40,172 nt of DNA from JAVBMU01 sp031551755 (GTDB taxonomy: Bacteria; Actinomycetota; Actinomycetes; Actinomycetales; Cellulomonadaceae): assembly GCA_031551755.1 (NCBI GenBank), contig JAVBNE010000023.1, positions 1 to 40,172 of the forward strand, read 5' to 3'. The notes beneath the pieces are model-generated. The model was not told the origin of the DNA. It saw only the letters and a list, made by a program, of their open reading frames with translations, and made no database searches. Shown piece by piece: positions 1-8,308 of this stretch. The first letter of the stretch is position 1. Each line of letters starts with the position of its first letter. A program made the position numbers and the translations under genes.

Positions 1-135
1 CCTGGATCGAGGAATACTACAACCGGACCCGGCGCCACTCCACACTCGGATACCTGACGCCACACGAACACGAGCTACAATTCACACAAGCACACGGACT
101 CGCGGCATGAACCCACGTCCACAAAACCGGGAACA
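1..135 (+). mobile_element. IS3-family insertion sequence, right-hand end only
   Basis: The window opens inside an IS3-family element. It holds the last codons of the DDE transposase and then about 25 nt that could carry the right terminal inverted repeat. The sequence ACAAAACCGGGAACA ends at 135 in CA, as IS3-family ends do, but the left end is outside the window, so neither the repeat nor a target duplication can be confirmed. The exact boundary is an inference. The element lies about 55 bp beyond the panB stop codon and so did not interrupt that gene. Confidence 0.5.
3..110 (+). CDS. IS3-family transposase (OrfB), C-terminal fragment
   Basis: The frame is open from the window edge to a TGA at 108-110 and encodes 35 residues. 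It contains WIEEYYNRTRRHSTLGYLTP, the characteristic C-terminal end of the rve/DDE integrase domain of IS3-type transposases (the Y-N-x-x-R-x-H-S-x-L-G-Y pattern). Only the C terminus is visible, so it cannot be said whether the transposase is intact. The catalytic DDE residues lie upstream, outside the window, except that the final glutamate region would be close to the edge. Confidence 0.85.
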   Translation, partial: WIEEYYNRTRRHSTLGYLTPHEHELQFTQAHGLAA

Positions 136-190
136 CTCCACACTACCCCAAACCAACCCGAAACCACCAACCCCGCCCGGGCGTGCAGGC

Positions 191-1033
191 CTACTCCGCG
201 AAGCTGTGCGGCGCGTCTGGGAAGGTGCCGGCGCGCACGTCGGCCACATATTCGGCTGCTGCTTGGCTTAGCATTGTGCCGATTTCCGCGTAGCGCTTGG
301 CGAATCGGGGCGACCAGTCGGTCATCCCGGCGAGATCCGTCCACACGAGCACCTGACCGTCGCATTGAGGGCCGGCCCCGATCCCGATGGTTGGGATGCG
401 CAGCACCTCGGTGGCTTGGGCCGCGACGGCCGTCGGCACCATCTCCAGGACGACGGCGATTGCGCCCGCCTCCTGGAGGCTCAGCGCGTCCTCGCACAGC
501 CGCTCCGCTGCCTCGAGGCCGCGGCCTTGCACCCGAGGACCGCCGAGCAGGTTCTCTGACTGGGGTGTGAAGCCCAGGTGGCCGACGACGGGAATGCCAG
601 CGTCGGTGAGTGTGCGCACCTGCGGTGCGACGCGTCGGCCGCCTTCGAATTTCACGGCGGCCACGCCGGTTTCCTTCAGGAATCGCACGGCGGTGGCCAA
701 CGCCTGTTCCGGCCCGCCCTCGTAGGAGCCGAACGGCAGGTCGACGACCACGAGCGCCCGCTTGGCCGCCCGCGCCACCGCCCGGGCGGGAGGGATGAGG
801 TCGTCCACCGTGACGGGCAGTGTCGTGGAATGGCCGTGCATCGTGTTGCCGATCGAGTCACCGATCAGGAGCACATCGACACCGGCGGCATCGAAGATCC
901 CGGCGGTGATGGCGTCGTAGGCCGTCAGCATGGTGATTCGCTCGCCGCGCTGTTTCGCCTCGGCCAGATGATGGACACGTACCCGCTTTGGGGCGGCGCC
1001 TTTGCCGGCGGAGGGCGTGGTGTGGGCAGACAT
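191..1033 (-). CDS. panB: 3-methyl-2-oxobutanoate hydroxymethyltransferase (ketopantoate hydroxymethyltransferase)
   Basis: This 280-residue protein is a full-length PanB, the TIM-barrel enzyme that adds a hydroxymethyl group from methylene-tetrahydrofolate to 2-oxoisovalerate, the first committed step of pantothenate and CoA synthesis. Family motifs are in order: MLTAYDA, LLIGDSIGNTMHG (magnesium-binding Asp), VVDLPFGSYE, AVKFEGG, PVVGHLGFTPQS, LEMVP (catalytic Glu) and IPTIGIGAG. The start ATG has GGAG five bases upstream. The gene begins 11 bp after the nadE stop on the same strand, so the two are probably co-transcribed. An IS3-family end lies just downstream. The assignment is secure. 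Confidence 0.96.
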   Translation of the reverse strand: MSAHTTPSAGKGAAPKRVRVHHLAEAKQRGERITMLTAYDAITAGIFDAAGVDVLLIGDSIGNTMHGHSTTLPVTVDDLIPPARAVARAAKRALVVVDLPFGSYEGGPEQALATAVRFLKETGVAAVKFEGGRRVAPQVRTLTDAGIPVVGHLGFTPQSENLLGGPRVQGRGLEAAERLCEDALSLQEAGAIAVVLEMVPTAVAAQATEVLRIPTIGIGAGPQCDGQVLVWTDLAGMTDWSPRFAKRYAEIGTMLSQAAAEYVADVRAGTFPDAPHSFAE

Positions 1034-1044
1034 GCGGACTCCGG

Positions 1045-2721
1045 TCAGTTGAGCGGCTCGCGCCAGCGCGAGGTGATGGGCAGGCGACGGTCACGGCCGA
1101 AGGCGAGACCCGTGACCTTTGGACCTGGCGGGTATTGGCGACGTTTCCATTCCGCACGGTCGACCAAACTGACCACACGGTCGACAACTTCCGGGTCGAA
1201 ACCGCGCGCCAACAACTCGACCCGGCCTTCCGCGAGGTCGATGTAGGCATCGAGCACCTCGTCCAGCAGGTCGTAGGGCGGCAGTGACTGGGAGTCCACC
1301 TGACCTGGCCGCAACTCCGCGGACGGTGGTTTCGTGATGGAATTCTCGGGGATCGGTGGCAGTTCCCCGGGCCGGAAGACGCCATCCAAGGCAGCCTGGT
1401 TGCGCCACCGGGCGAGTTCCCAGACGCGAGACTTGTTGACGTCCTTGATGGGGGCGTAGCCGCCGACGGCGTCCCCGTAGATGGTCGAGTAGCCGACCGC
1501 GAGTTCGGATTTGTTTCCGGTGGCCAGCACGAGGTGGCCCTCACTGTTCGACAACGCCATGAGAATCATGCCGCGAACCCTGGCCTGGATGTTTTCGGCG
1601 GCGAGTCCTTCAAGCGTGAGTTCGGCCTCGAAGGCATCCACCATCGGCTTGATCGGCTGCACTCGGTAGTGCGCTCCGATGCGCTTGGCCAGGTCCTCCG
1701 CATCATCCCGGGAATGGTCGGAGGAGTAGCGCGACGGCATCGAAACGCCGTAGACGTTCTCGCCGCCGATGGCGTCGGCCGCCATCACCGCCACGAGCGC
1801 CGAGTCGATTCCGCCGGACATCCCCAACACAACCGACGTGAAGCCGTTCTTGCGGATGTACCCGGTCAACCCTGTGACACAAGCCCGGTATACCTCTTCT
1901 TCGGCGGAACGCCTCGGTGCCAGTGTGCCGGATTCGCCCAAGTCCCAGAGCAAGAGATCCTCGACGAAACGTGGGGAGCTTGCGAGGACGGTGCCGTCCG
2001 CCGACATAACGAATGAACCACCGTCGAAGACCAGATCGTCCTGAGCGCCGACGAGGTTCACATAGGCCATCGGTGAGCCCACCTCGCGGCAGCGCCGCGC
2101 CGCGCGTTCGGTGCGCATGTGCTCCTTGTCCTCCTCGAAGGGGGAGCCGTTCAGGACCGCCAACAGGTCGATGTCCTGCGTGCCGAGGGCCTGGACGGGA
2201 CCGCCGTCCTGCCAGATGTCCTCGCAGATCACGATGCCCACCCGCACGCCGCGGACCTCGATGACGCAGGTCCCTTGGCCAGGGGCGAAGATCCGGAACT
2301 CGTCGAAGACGCCGTAGTTCGGCAGGTGGTGTTTGTCGTAGACAGCACTGATGGCACCCTCACGGATGACGACGGCGCGGTTCGTCGGCAGATCACGGCT
2401 GCTGTGCGAACCCGCCCCGCGCCGCAGGCCACCCGCCTCGGCGGTGCCGACGGTGCCCAGCACCACCACGATGTCCCCGAGGCCCTCCTCAGCCAACTGC
2501 GTGGCGACCTGGCCGGCGGCCGCCCACGCGGCACGGCGGAATGACTTCCGCAGCGCCAGATCCTCAATGGGGTAACCGGTCAGGGTCATCTCGGGAAAAA
2601 CGACGAGGTCGGCGCCGGCGGCGGCTGCTCGTCGCGTCCAGTCAAGGACGAGGGCGGAGTTGGCGTCGAGATCCCCGACGCTCGTGTCAACTTGGGCCAG
2701 GGCGACGCGCAACCGATCCAT
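1045..2721 (-). CDS. nadE: Glutamine-dependent NAD+ synthetase
   Basis: The 558-residue protein joins an N-terminal nitrilase-type glutaminase to a C-terminal NAD synthetase and makes NAD+ from deamido-NAD+, ATP and glutamine. The glutaminase triad is visible as Glu in FPEMTLTGYP, Lys in YDKHHLPNYG and Cys in VGIVICEDIW. The synthetase has the PP-loop SGGIDSAL, then STIYGDAVGGYAPIKDV. It is shorter than the roughly 680-residue mycobacterial NadE, matching the common two-domain bacterial form. The ATG has no Shine-Dalgarno sequence but a TAGGCT box six bases upstream, suggesting a leaderless mRNA. It heads a likely nadE-panB operon; nadA, an earlier NAD-pathway gene, lies about 32 kb away. Confidence 0.96.
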   Translation of the reverse strand: MDRLRVALAQVDTSVGDLDANSALVLDWTRRAAAAGADLVVFPEMTLTGYPIEDLALRKSFRRAAWAAAGQVATQLAEEGLGDIVVVLGTVGTAEAGGLRRGAGSHSSRDLPTNRAVVIREGAISAVYDKHHLPNYGVFDEFRIFAPGQGTCVIEVRGVRVGIVICEDIWQDGGPVQALGTQDIDLLAVLNGSPFEEDKEHMRTERAARRCREVGSPMAYVNLVGAQDDLVFDGGSFVMSADGTVLASSPRFVEDLLLWDLGESGTLAPRRSAEEEVYRACVTGLTGYIRKNGFTSVVLGMSGGIDSALVAVMAADAIGGENVYGVSMPSRYSSDHSRDDAEDLAKRIGAHYRVQPIKPMVDAFEAELTLEGLAAENIQARVRGMILMALSNSEGHLVLATGNKSELAVGYSTIYGDAVGGYAPIKDVNKSRVWELARWRNQAALDGVFRPGELPPIPENSITKPPSAELRPGQVDSQSLPPYDLLDEVLDAYIDLAEGRVELLARGFDPEVVDRVVSLVDRAEWKRRQYPPGPKVTGLAFGRDRRLPITSRWREPLN

Positions 2722-2727
2722 CGCGCC

Positions 2728-2733
2728 AGCCTA
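2728..2733 (-). promoter_or_regulatory. -10 box TAGGCT of leaderless nadE
   Basis: TAGGCT lies six bases upstream of the nadE ATG on the minus strand, with no ribosome-binding site between. The same spacing recurs at many starts in this window, which supports a leaderless transcript. Confidence 0.5.
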
Positions 2734-2755
2734 TGCGACAACTTGACCGGGTCGC

Positions 2756-2771
2756 GTCACACGTCCGAAAC
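2756..2771 (+). promoter_or_regulatory. Possible single GlnR a-b site upstream of glnA2
   Basis: GTCAC-n6-GAAAC matches one gTnAc-n6-GaAAc unit of the GlnR consensus known from Streptomyces. It ends 22 bases upstream of the glnA2 ATG, in the short divergent nadE/glnA2 spacer. The next expected repeats (GCGGC, GGGTC) match poorly, so this is a half box at best. Confidence 0.35.
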
Positions 2772-2793
2772 AGTCCTGCGGCAGGATGGGGTC

Positions 2794-4131
2794 ATGGACA
2801 GGCAACAGGAGTTCGTGCTGCGCACCGTCGAGGAGCGCGACATCCGGTTCGTTCGATTGTGGTTCACCGACGTGCTGGGCACGCTGAAATCGGTGGCCAT
2901 CGCACCCGCTGAACTTGAGGCGGCATTCACGGAGGGGATCGGTTTCGACGGCAGCGCCATCGAAGGGCTGACCCGGGTCTACGAGGCCGACATGATCGCC
3001 CGTCCTGACCCGACGACCTTCCAGGTGTTGCCCTGGCGTGGAGAGCAGCACGGAACGGCCCGGATGTTCTGCGACATCCTGACTCCAGACGGTGAGCCGT
3101 CACTGGCCGATTCGCGCAACGTGCTCAAACGCGCGCTGGCCAGGGCCAGCGACCAGGGGTTCACCTTCTACACCCACCCCGAGGTCGAGTTCTACCTGTT
3201 CAACCAACCCGCCAACGCCCAGGCTCCGCTCGTGCCCGTCGACCAGGGCGGCTACTTCGACCACCTGGCCCGCGGATCGACGCACGACTTTCGCCGGGCG
3301 GCGATCAGCATGCTGGAGTCGATGGGCATTTCGGTGGAGTTCTCCCACCACGAGGCCGGCCCGGGGCAGAACGAGATCGACCTGCGGTACGCCGATGCCC
3401 TGACCACCGCCGACAACCTGATGACCTTCCGCACCGTGGTCAAGGAGGTCGCGCTCGAACACGGGGTGTTCGCCTCCTTCATGCCGAAGCCACTCGCCGA
3501 CCATCCGGGCTCCGGGATGCATACCCACCTGTCCCTCTTCGAGGGGGACCGCAACGTCTTTCACGAGCCCGGTTCCCGATTCGAGCTGTCGAAGACCGCT
3601 CGCCAGTTCATCGCGGGGTTGTTGCGGCACGCGGGGGAGATCACCGCGATCACGAGCCAGTTCGTGAACTCGTACAAGCGGCTGTGGGGAGGAGCCGAGG
3701 CGCCGAGCTATGTGTGTTGGGGCCACAACAACCGATCGGCCCTGGTCCGGATCCCGATGTACAAGCCGGGCAAGGGCAACTCCAGTCGCATCGAGTACCG
3801 CGCGATCGACTCGGCCGTCAACCCGTACTTGGCCTTCGCCGTGGTACTCGCGGCCGGGCTCAAGGGCGTTGAGGAAGGGTATGACCTGCCGGACGCCACG
3901 GAGGACGACGTCTGGGAACTCACCGACGCCGAGCGTCGGGCCATGGGGATCGACCCCTTGCCGCAGTCCCTGGACGCGGCGATCTCGTTGATGGAGTCCT
4001 CGGAACTCGTCGCCCAAACGCTTGGTGAACACGTCTTCGACTATGTTCTGCGCAACAAGCGGCAGGAGTGGGACGGCTACCGTTCGCAGGTGACCCCCTT
4101 CGAACTCGAACGGTCCTTGCAGGCATTGTGA
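2794..4131 (+). CDS. glnA2: Type I glutamine synthetase homologue, GlnA2-like
   Basis: This 445-residue protein belongs to the glutamine synthetase I family (ATP-dependent amidation of glutamate) and matches the GlnA2 branch by length and position before glnE. Visible motifs are GFDGSAIEGL, HPEVEFYLF (metal-binding Glu), NEIDLRYADAL, MPKPLADHPGSGMHTHLSL and IEYRAIDSAVNPYLAFA. The start MDRQQEF, with AGGATGG just upstream, is chosen over an in-frame ATG 34 codons earlier because family homology begins here. The tyrosine adenylylated in GlnA1-type enzymes is replaced by tryptophan (Trp374 in VWELTDAER), so GlnE should not modify this protein. It is followed 22 bp later by glnE, likely in one operon. 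Whether it makes glutamine or a gamma-glutamyl conjugate cannot be told from sequence. Confidence 0.9.
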   Translation: MDRQQEFVLRTVEERDIRFVRLWFTDVLGTLKSVAIAPAELEAAFTEGIGFDGSAIEGLTRVYEADMIARPDPTTFQVLPWRGEQHGTARMFCDILTPDGEPSLADSRNVLKRALARASDQGFTFYTHPEVEFYLFNQPANAQAPLVPVDQGGYFDHLARGSTHDFRRAAISMLESMGISVEFSHHEAGPGQNEIDLRYADALTTADNLMTFRTVVKEVALEHGVFASFMPKPLADHPGSGMHTHLSLFEGDRNVFHEPGSRFELSKTARQFIAGLLRHAGEITAITSQFVNSYKRLWGGAEAPSYVCWGHNNRSALVRIPMYKPGKGNSSRIEYRAIDSAVNPYLAFAVVLAAGLKGVEEGYDLPDATEDDVWELTDAERRAMGIDPLPQSLDAAISLMESSELVAQTLGEHVFDYVLRNKRQEWDGYRSQVTPFELERSLQAL

Positions 4132-4153
4132 CCAGGATGCGACGGGCACGGCA

Positions 4154-7100
4154 GTGAGCAGTGGCACGCCCAGGCGGATGAGCGTGACCGCTCGGCTGCG
4201 GCGCGCCGGGTTCGTCGATACGGAGCAGGCCGCCGGCTTGCTCACCAGCACCGCGTTAGCTGAGGTCTGCCCGGCGGCTGTGGACGGGTCGGCGCCCGCT
4301 GACGAGCTCTTGGTGGAACTCGGCCGGGTCGCCGATCCCGATCTCGCGCTCCGGCAACTGGTGCGGCTGGTGGAGGCGACGGCGGGCGGTGGATTCCAGG
4401 GGGCGTTGCGCACCGTCCTTGCCGACTCGCCCGTGGCAGGCCCACCGACGCAGGACGAGAGCATCGCGTCAGCACCTGCGCGTCTGCGGCTGTTCGCTCT
4501 CCTGGGTGGCTCCATCACCCTGGGCGACGACATGGTGCGCCGCCCCGAGTTGATCAAGGTGCTGACCACCGGCCAATGGGATGCCCCGGCGGCTGAGGTG
4601 CGCGCGGATCTGCTTCGCGCGGTGGGTGCGGATCCCGACGCGGCCGTCCCGGTCGCTGTCGGCGACCGAAGCCGCCTGGACATGGCTGAGATGGTCAACC
4701 GCCTGCGCCGCGCTTACCGTGACCAGCTCGTGCGGATCGCCGCAGCGGACCTCACGGTGGCTGACCCGCTCAGCCAGATGCCGACGGTGGGAGCGTCGTT
4801 GGCCGATCTGGCGGCGGCGGCCGTGGAGGCGGCGTTGGCGATCGCGCGCGCCGAACTCGACGACGACGGCCGTGGGGTGCGCCTGGCCGTCATCGGCATG
4901 GGCAAATGTGGCGGCCGCGAGTTGAACTACGTCTCCGACGTCGACGTGATCTACGTGGTCGAACCAGCCGAGGGGAGCGACGAGGGCTATGCGACGACGG
5001 TCGGGGCGAAGCTGGCCGGCTCGATGGCCCGGGTGTGCTCGGGGACATTCGCCGAGCCGCCCCTATGGCCGCTGGATGCCGCGCTGCGCCCGGAGGGCAA
5101 GCAGGGTCCGCTGGTGCGCACGCTCGCCAGCCACCTCGCCTACTACGACCGATGGGCGAAGACATGGGAGTTCCAGGCGCTCCTGAAGGCCCGCGCGATC
5201 GCCGGGGACCGTGCCCTCGGCCGCGCCTACGAAGAGGCCATCGCGCCGTTGGTCTGGTCGGCGGTGAACCGGGAGAACTTCGTCGAGGACTCACAGGCCA
5301 TGCGACGGCGGGTCGAGGAACACGTGCCGCCCACCGAGGCCGATCGTCAGCTCAAACTGGGGCGCGGGGGTTTGCGGGACGTCGAGTTCACCGTGCAGCT
5401 CCTGCAACTCGTGCACGGAAGGGCCGATGAGTCGATCCGGTGCCGGAGCACGCTCACGTCGTTGAGGGAACTGGCCGCCGGCGGCTATGTCGGGCGAGAA
5501 CACGCGGCCCGGTTGGCGGTGTGCTACCGATTCTTGCGGGTGCTGGAGCACCGGATTCAGCTCTACCGGCTGCGCCGCACGCATTTGATGCCGACGGGGT
5601 CCGAGGACCTGCGCCGGCTTGCCCGGTCGATCGGTCTGCGTGTCGACGGTGCCGAGGCACTGCAGGAACGCTGGCGGGCGACCCGACGCGAGGTGCGCGA
5701 ACTCCATGAAGCGTTGTTCTACCGGCCATTGCTGCCGGCCACTGCCCAGTTGTCCGGGGCTGATGTCAGCCTCGCCCCGGAGGCCGCGAAGGAACGGTTC
5801 GCGGCAATCGGCTACCGGGACCCGGCCGGGGCACTGCGCCACGTCGTGGCGCTCACCGAAGGCGTCAGCAGGCGGGCTGCCATTCAACGCCAGCTACTGC
5901 CGGTGATGCTTGGTTGGTTCGCCGAGGGTGCGAGCCCCGATGCTGGGCTCCTTGCCTTCCGCACCCTCTCCGAAGGGCTGGGCAGCACTCACTGGTACCT
6001 CAAACTCTTGCGCGACTCGGGTACTGCCGCGGATCGGCTCGCCCACATCCTGGCGAACTCACGGTATGCGGCCGACGCGTTGGCGCGGTCGCCCGAGTCG
6101 ATCACCTGGCTCGATGACGACGCGGACCTCGCCCCACGAGGAGCGGAGCGGTTGGCGAGCGAGACCGATGCGGTGCTGACGAGGGCCGAGGATTACGTGC
6201 GGGCCACGGTGAGCCTGCGGGCGATCCGCCGTCGGGAACTGGCGCGCACCGCCGTCGCGGAACTCTTGGGGGTGGTCGACTCGGTGCAGGCGGCCGGGGC
6301 GATCTCGGACGCCGCCGACCTCGTGTTGGTGGGCGGTCTGCGGATCGCTCGCCGGGCGGTCAAGGAAGACCTTGGGCTCGACCCGCTCGCTCCCGGACCG
6401 GCCAAGTTGCTCGTGGTGGCGATGGGCCGGCTCGGTGGAGCCGAGATGGGTTACGGCTCCGATGCGGATGTGCTCTTCGTCCATCAGTCGTCGGCGGGGG
6501 CGTCGGCCGAAAATGCGCAGTCGTACGCGTTGGCTGTCGCCAGTCGGTTGCGGAGCCTGCTGTCGGCCGTGGGAACCGAGCCGGGGTTGGCCGTCGACGC
6601 CGATCTGCGTCCGGAGGGTCGCAATGGACCACTCGTGCGGTCTTTGGACTCCTATGCGGAGTATTACGGTCGTTGGGCAAGCGTGTGGGAGTGCCAGGCC
6701 CTCCTGAGGGCACGGCCGGTCGCGGGAGATGTGGATGGGTTGGGCCAACGCTTCGTCGCCTTGATCGACCCGCTGCGGTATCCGGAGAGACTCGAGCCGG
6801 CCGCGATCCGCGAGGTGCGTCGGATCAAGGCCCGGGTGGAGGCGGAACGGTTGCCGCGTGGTGTCGATCCCGCGCGTCACCTCAAGCTGGGCCGGGGTGC
6901 GGTCGCTGATGTCGAGTGGACGGCTCAACTCCTTCAACTCCAGCACGCCCACGCCGTTCCGCAGATGCGCACAACGGCCACGTTGGCGGCGTTGCGGGCA
7001 GCGACTGACGCTGGTGTGATCGACTCCGCCGACGCCGAGGTACTGGCCGAGGCGTGGACGCTCGGATCGCGGTTGCGGAGCGCGCTCGTGCTGTGGTCGG

Positions 7101-7273
7101 GCCGCAACGGCGGAGCGATGGCGGATGTCCTACCGCACGATCATCAGGCGCTGACGGCGATGGCGAAGGTGCTCGGTCTGCCCGGGGTGCAGACCGGGGC
7201 AGAGCTTGAAGAGCTCTATCTGCGCACGTCACGCAGGGCCCGTGGGGTGATGGAGCGGGTCTTCTACGGCTGA
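4154..7273 (+). CDS. glnE: Bifunctional glutamine synthetase adenylyltransferase/adenylyl-removing enzyme
   Basis: This 1039-residue protein has the tandem nucleotidyltransferase layout of GlnE, which adenylylates and de-adenylylates GlnA1 according to nitrogen status. The first nucleotidyltransferase motif is near residue 246 (GMGKCGGRELNYVSDVDV) and the second near residue 755 (AMGRLGGAEMGYGSDADV); both keep the S-D-x-D metal-binding pair. Each is followed by a helical GlnD-type segment with the repeated signature LKLGRGGLRDVEFTVQLLQL or LKLGRGAVADVEWTAQLLQL. The GTG start at 4154 is uncertain; an ATG eight codons on (4178) is also possible. It lies directly after glnA2, whose product lacks the target tyrosine, while the likely target glnA1 is 10 kb away. 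Its stop is 3 bp from that of the convergent PAP2 gene. Confidence 0.95.
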   Translation: MSSGTPRRMSVTARLRRAGFVDTEQAAGLLTSTALAEVCPAAVDGSAPADELLVELGRVADPDLALRQLVRLVEATAGGGFQGALRTVLADSPVAGPPTQDESIASAPARLRLFALLGGSITLGDDMVRRPELIKVLTTGQWDAPAAEVRADLLRAVGADPDAAVPVAVGDRSRLDMAEMVNRLRRAYRDQLVRIAAADLTVADPLSQMPTVGASLADLAAAAVEAALAIARAELDDDGRGVRLAVIGMGKCGGRELNYVSDVDVIYVVEPAEGSDEGYATTVGAKLAGSMARVCSGTFAEPPLWPLDAALRPEGKQGPLVRTLASHLAYYDRWAKTWEFQALLKARAIAGDRALGRAYEEAIAPLVWSAVNRENFVEDSQAMRRRVEEHVPPTEADRQLKLGRGGLRDVEFTVQLLQLVHGRADESIRCRSTLTSLRELAAGGYVGREHAARLAVCYRFLRVLEHRIQLYRLRRTHLMPTGSEDLRRLARSIGLRVDGAEALQERWRATRREVRELHEALFYRPLLPATAQLSGADVSLAPEAAKERFAAIGYRDPAGALRHVVALTEGVSRRAAIQRQLLPVMLGWFAEGASPDAGLLAFRTLSEGLGSTHWYLKLLRDSGTAADRLAHILANSRYAADALARSPESITWLDDDADLAPRGAERLASETDAVLTRAEDYVRATVSLRAIRRRELARTAVAELLGVVDSVQAAGAISDAADLVLVGGLRIARRAVKEDLGLDPLAPGPAKLLVVAMGRLGGAEMGYGSDADVLFVHQSSAGASAENAQSYALAVASRLRSLLSAVGTEPGLAVDADLRPEGRNGPLVRSLDSYAEYYGRWASVWECQALLRARPVAGDVDGLGQRFVALIDPLRYPERLEPAAIREVRRIKARVEAERLPRGVDPARHLKLGRGAVADVEWTAQLLQLQHAHAVPQMRTTATLAALRAATDAGVIDSADAEVLAEAWTLGSRLRSALVLWSGRNGGAMADVLPHDHQALTAMAKVLGLPGVQTGAELEELYLRTSRRARGVMERVFYG

Positions 7274-7276
7274 TCC

Positions 7277-8203
7277 TCACGCGGACAAGCGCGCGGGCAA
7301 TTTGTCGTCGCGTTCGTCGTCGGCAGGTCTGGAGAGGGTGACCGGAGTGTGTTGCTGGCCGGCGTCCTTCCCGGGGTTTTCGGGATCCGTGAAGACGCGG
7401 TTACGCCGGGGGCGGCGATAGATCAGCGCGGCGGCCCCGCCGCCCACAGCGACGCAGAGCGCGCCGCCGACGGCGTCGAGCCAGAAGTGGTTAGCGGTCG
7501 CGACGATGACGATCAGCGTGGCGAGCGGGTACAGAAGTCCCACGATTTTCACCCATCGATGCCGGGTGAAGAATGCCAGCGTGAGCCCGCACCACAGCGA
7601 CCAGCCGAAGTGCATGGACGGCATGGCGGCGAACTGGTTGGATACCGAGGCGGTGCTTGGTGAACCCATCGATCCCCAGGTGTGATGCGCCGGGATGGTG
7701 TCGATGAAGCCGCCGTCGATCATCAATCGCGGGGGTGCCAGCGGGTAGAGCGCGAAGCCCACCAGGGCAATCCCGGTGGCGACCAGGAGTACCGTGCGTG
7801 CCGCGGTGAAATGAAGAGGGTGGCGACGGTAGACCCAAATGAGAACGGCCAGTGTCACGACGAAGTGCAGCGTCGCGTAGTAGTAGTTCATGCCGACGAT
7901 CAGCCACTCCACCTTGTCGATGGTGTGGTTGATGGTGCGTTCGACGGCGATCCCGAGCTGCTGCTCGAAGGACCAGACTGAGCGGGCGTGGCGTTGAGCG
8001 GCGTTTTCTTGGGTCGGTACCGCGTTCCGGATCATCGAGTACGCGCCGTAGCTCACGGCGATCAGGAGTAGCTCGAACCAGAGTCGGGGTTTGCGGCTGG
8101 AACCCTGCTGCCAGAACCGGAGCAGACGACGGTCGCGACCGGTCTGCCTGGTCGCTGTCGATACCGCCGATGCCTGAGCACTCACGGGTCGGTAGTCTGC
8201 CAC
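7277..8203 (-). CDS. PAP2-superfamily integral membrane phosphatase/phosphotransferase
   Basis: This 308-residue protein has about six hydrophobic segments and the PAP2 active-site pattern of the branch related to inositol-phosphorylceramide synthase: AMPSMHFGWSLW in the middle and ATANHFWLDAVGG later, each with the catalytic histidine. It probably acts at the outer membrane leaflet on a phospholipid or polyprenyl phosphate; the substrate is not readable. The N-terminal 30 residues and the C-terminal 40 are polar and low in complexity. The GTG start at 8203 has no convincing Shine-Dalgarno sequence or -10 box, so it may start a few codons later. It is convergent with glnE and divergent from the molybdenum cofactor genes, with no functional link visible. 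Confidence 0.8.
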   Translation of the reverse strand: MADYRPVSAQASAVSTATRQTGRDRRLLRFWQQGSSRKPRLWFELLLIAVSYGAYSMIRNAVPTQENAAQRHARSVWSFEQQLGIAVERTINHTIDKVEWLIVGMNYYYATLHFVVTLAVLIWVYRRHPLHFTAARTVLLVATGIALVGFALYPLAPPRLMIDGGFIDTIPAHHTWGSMGSPSTASVSNQFAAMPSMHFGWSLWCGLTLAFFTRHRWVKIVGLLYPLATLIVIVATANHFWLDAVGGALCVAVGGGAAALIYRRPRRNRVFTDPENPGKDAGQQHTPVTLSRPADDERDDKLPARLSA

Positions 8204-8254
8204 GCCGACCGGCCAGGGCGGAATGGTTGGGGGCTATTCTCTTAACAGGGTGTT

Positions 8255-8271
8255 GGCGCGCGGGGCGCGCC
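8255..8271. promoter_or_regulatory. Perfect GC hairpin in the moaCB leader
   Basis: GGCGCGC, a three-base loop GGG and GCGCGCC form a seven-bp perfect stem 37 bp upstream of the moaCB ATG. It sits just after a weak -10-like TATTCT (8235-8240). It could be an attenuator or operator, but it does not resemble the much larger molybdenum cofactor riboswitch. Confidence 0.3.
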
Positions 8272-8308
8272 CATAGCACTCACCTTGACCTGGATTTCGA
8301 AGGAACCC

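Noticed and set aside
3100..4698. 532-codon minus-strand frame across glnA2 and glnE
   Set aside because: Antisense to two conserved genes with no recognisable motif.
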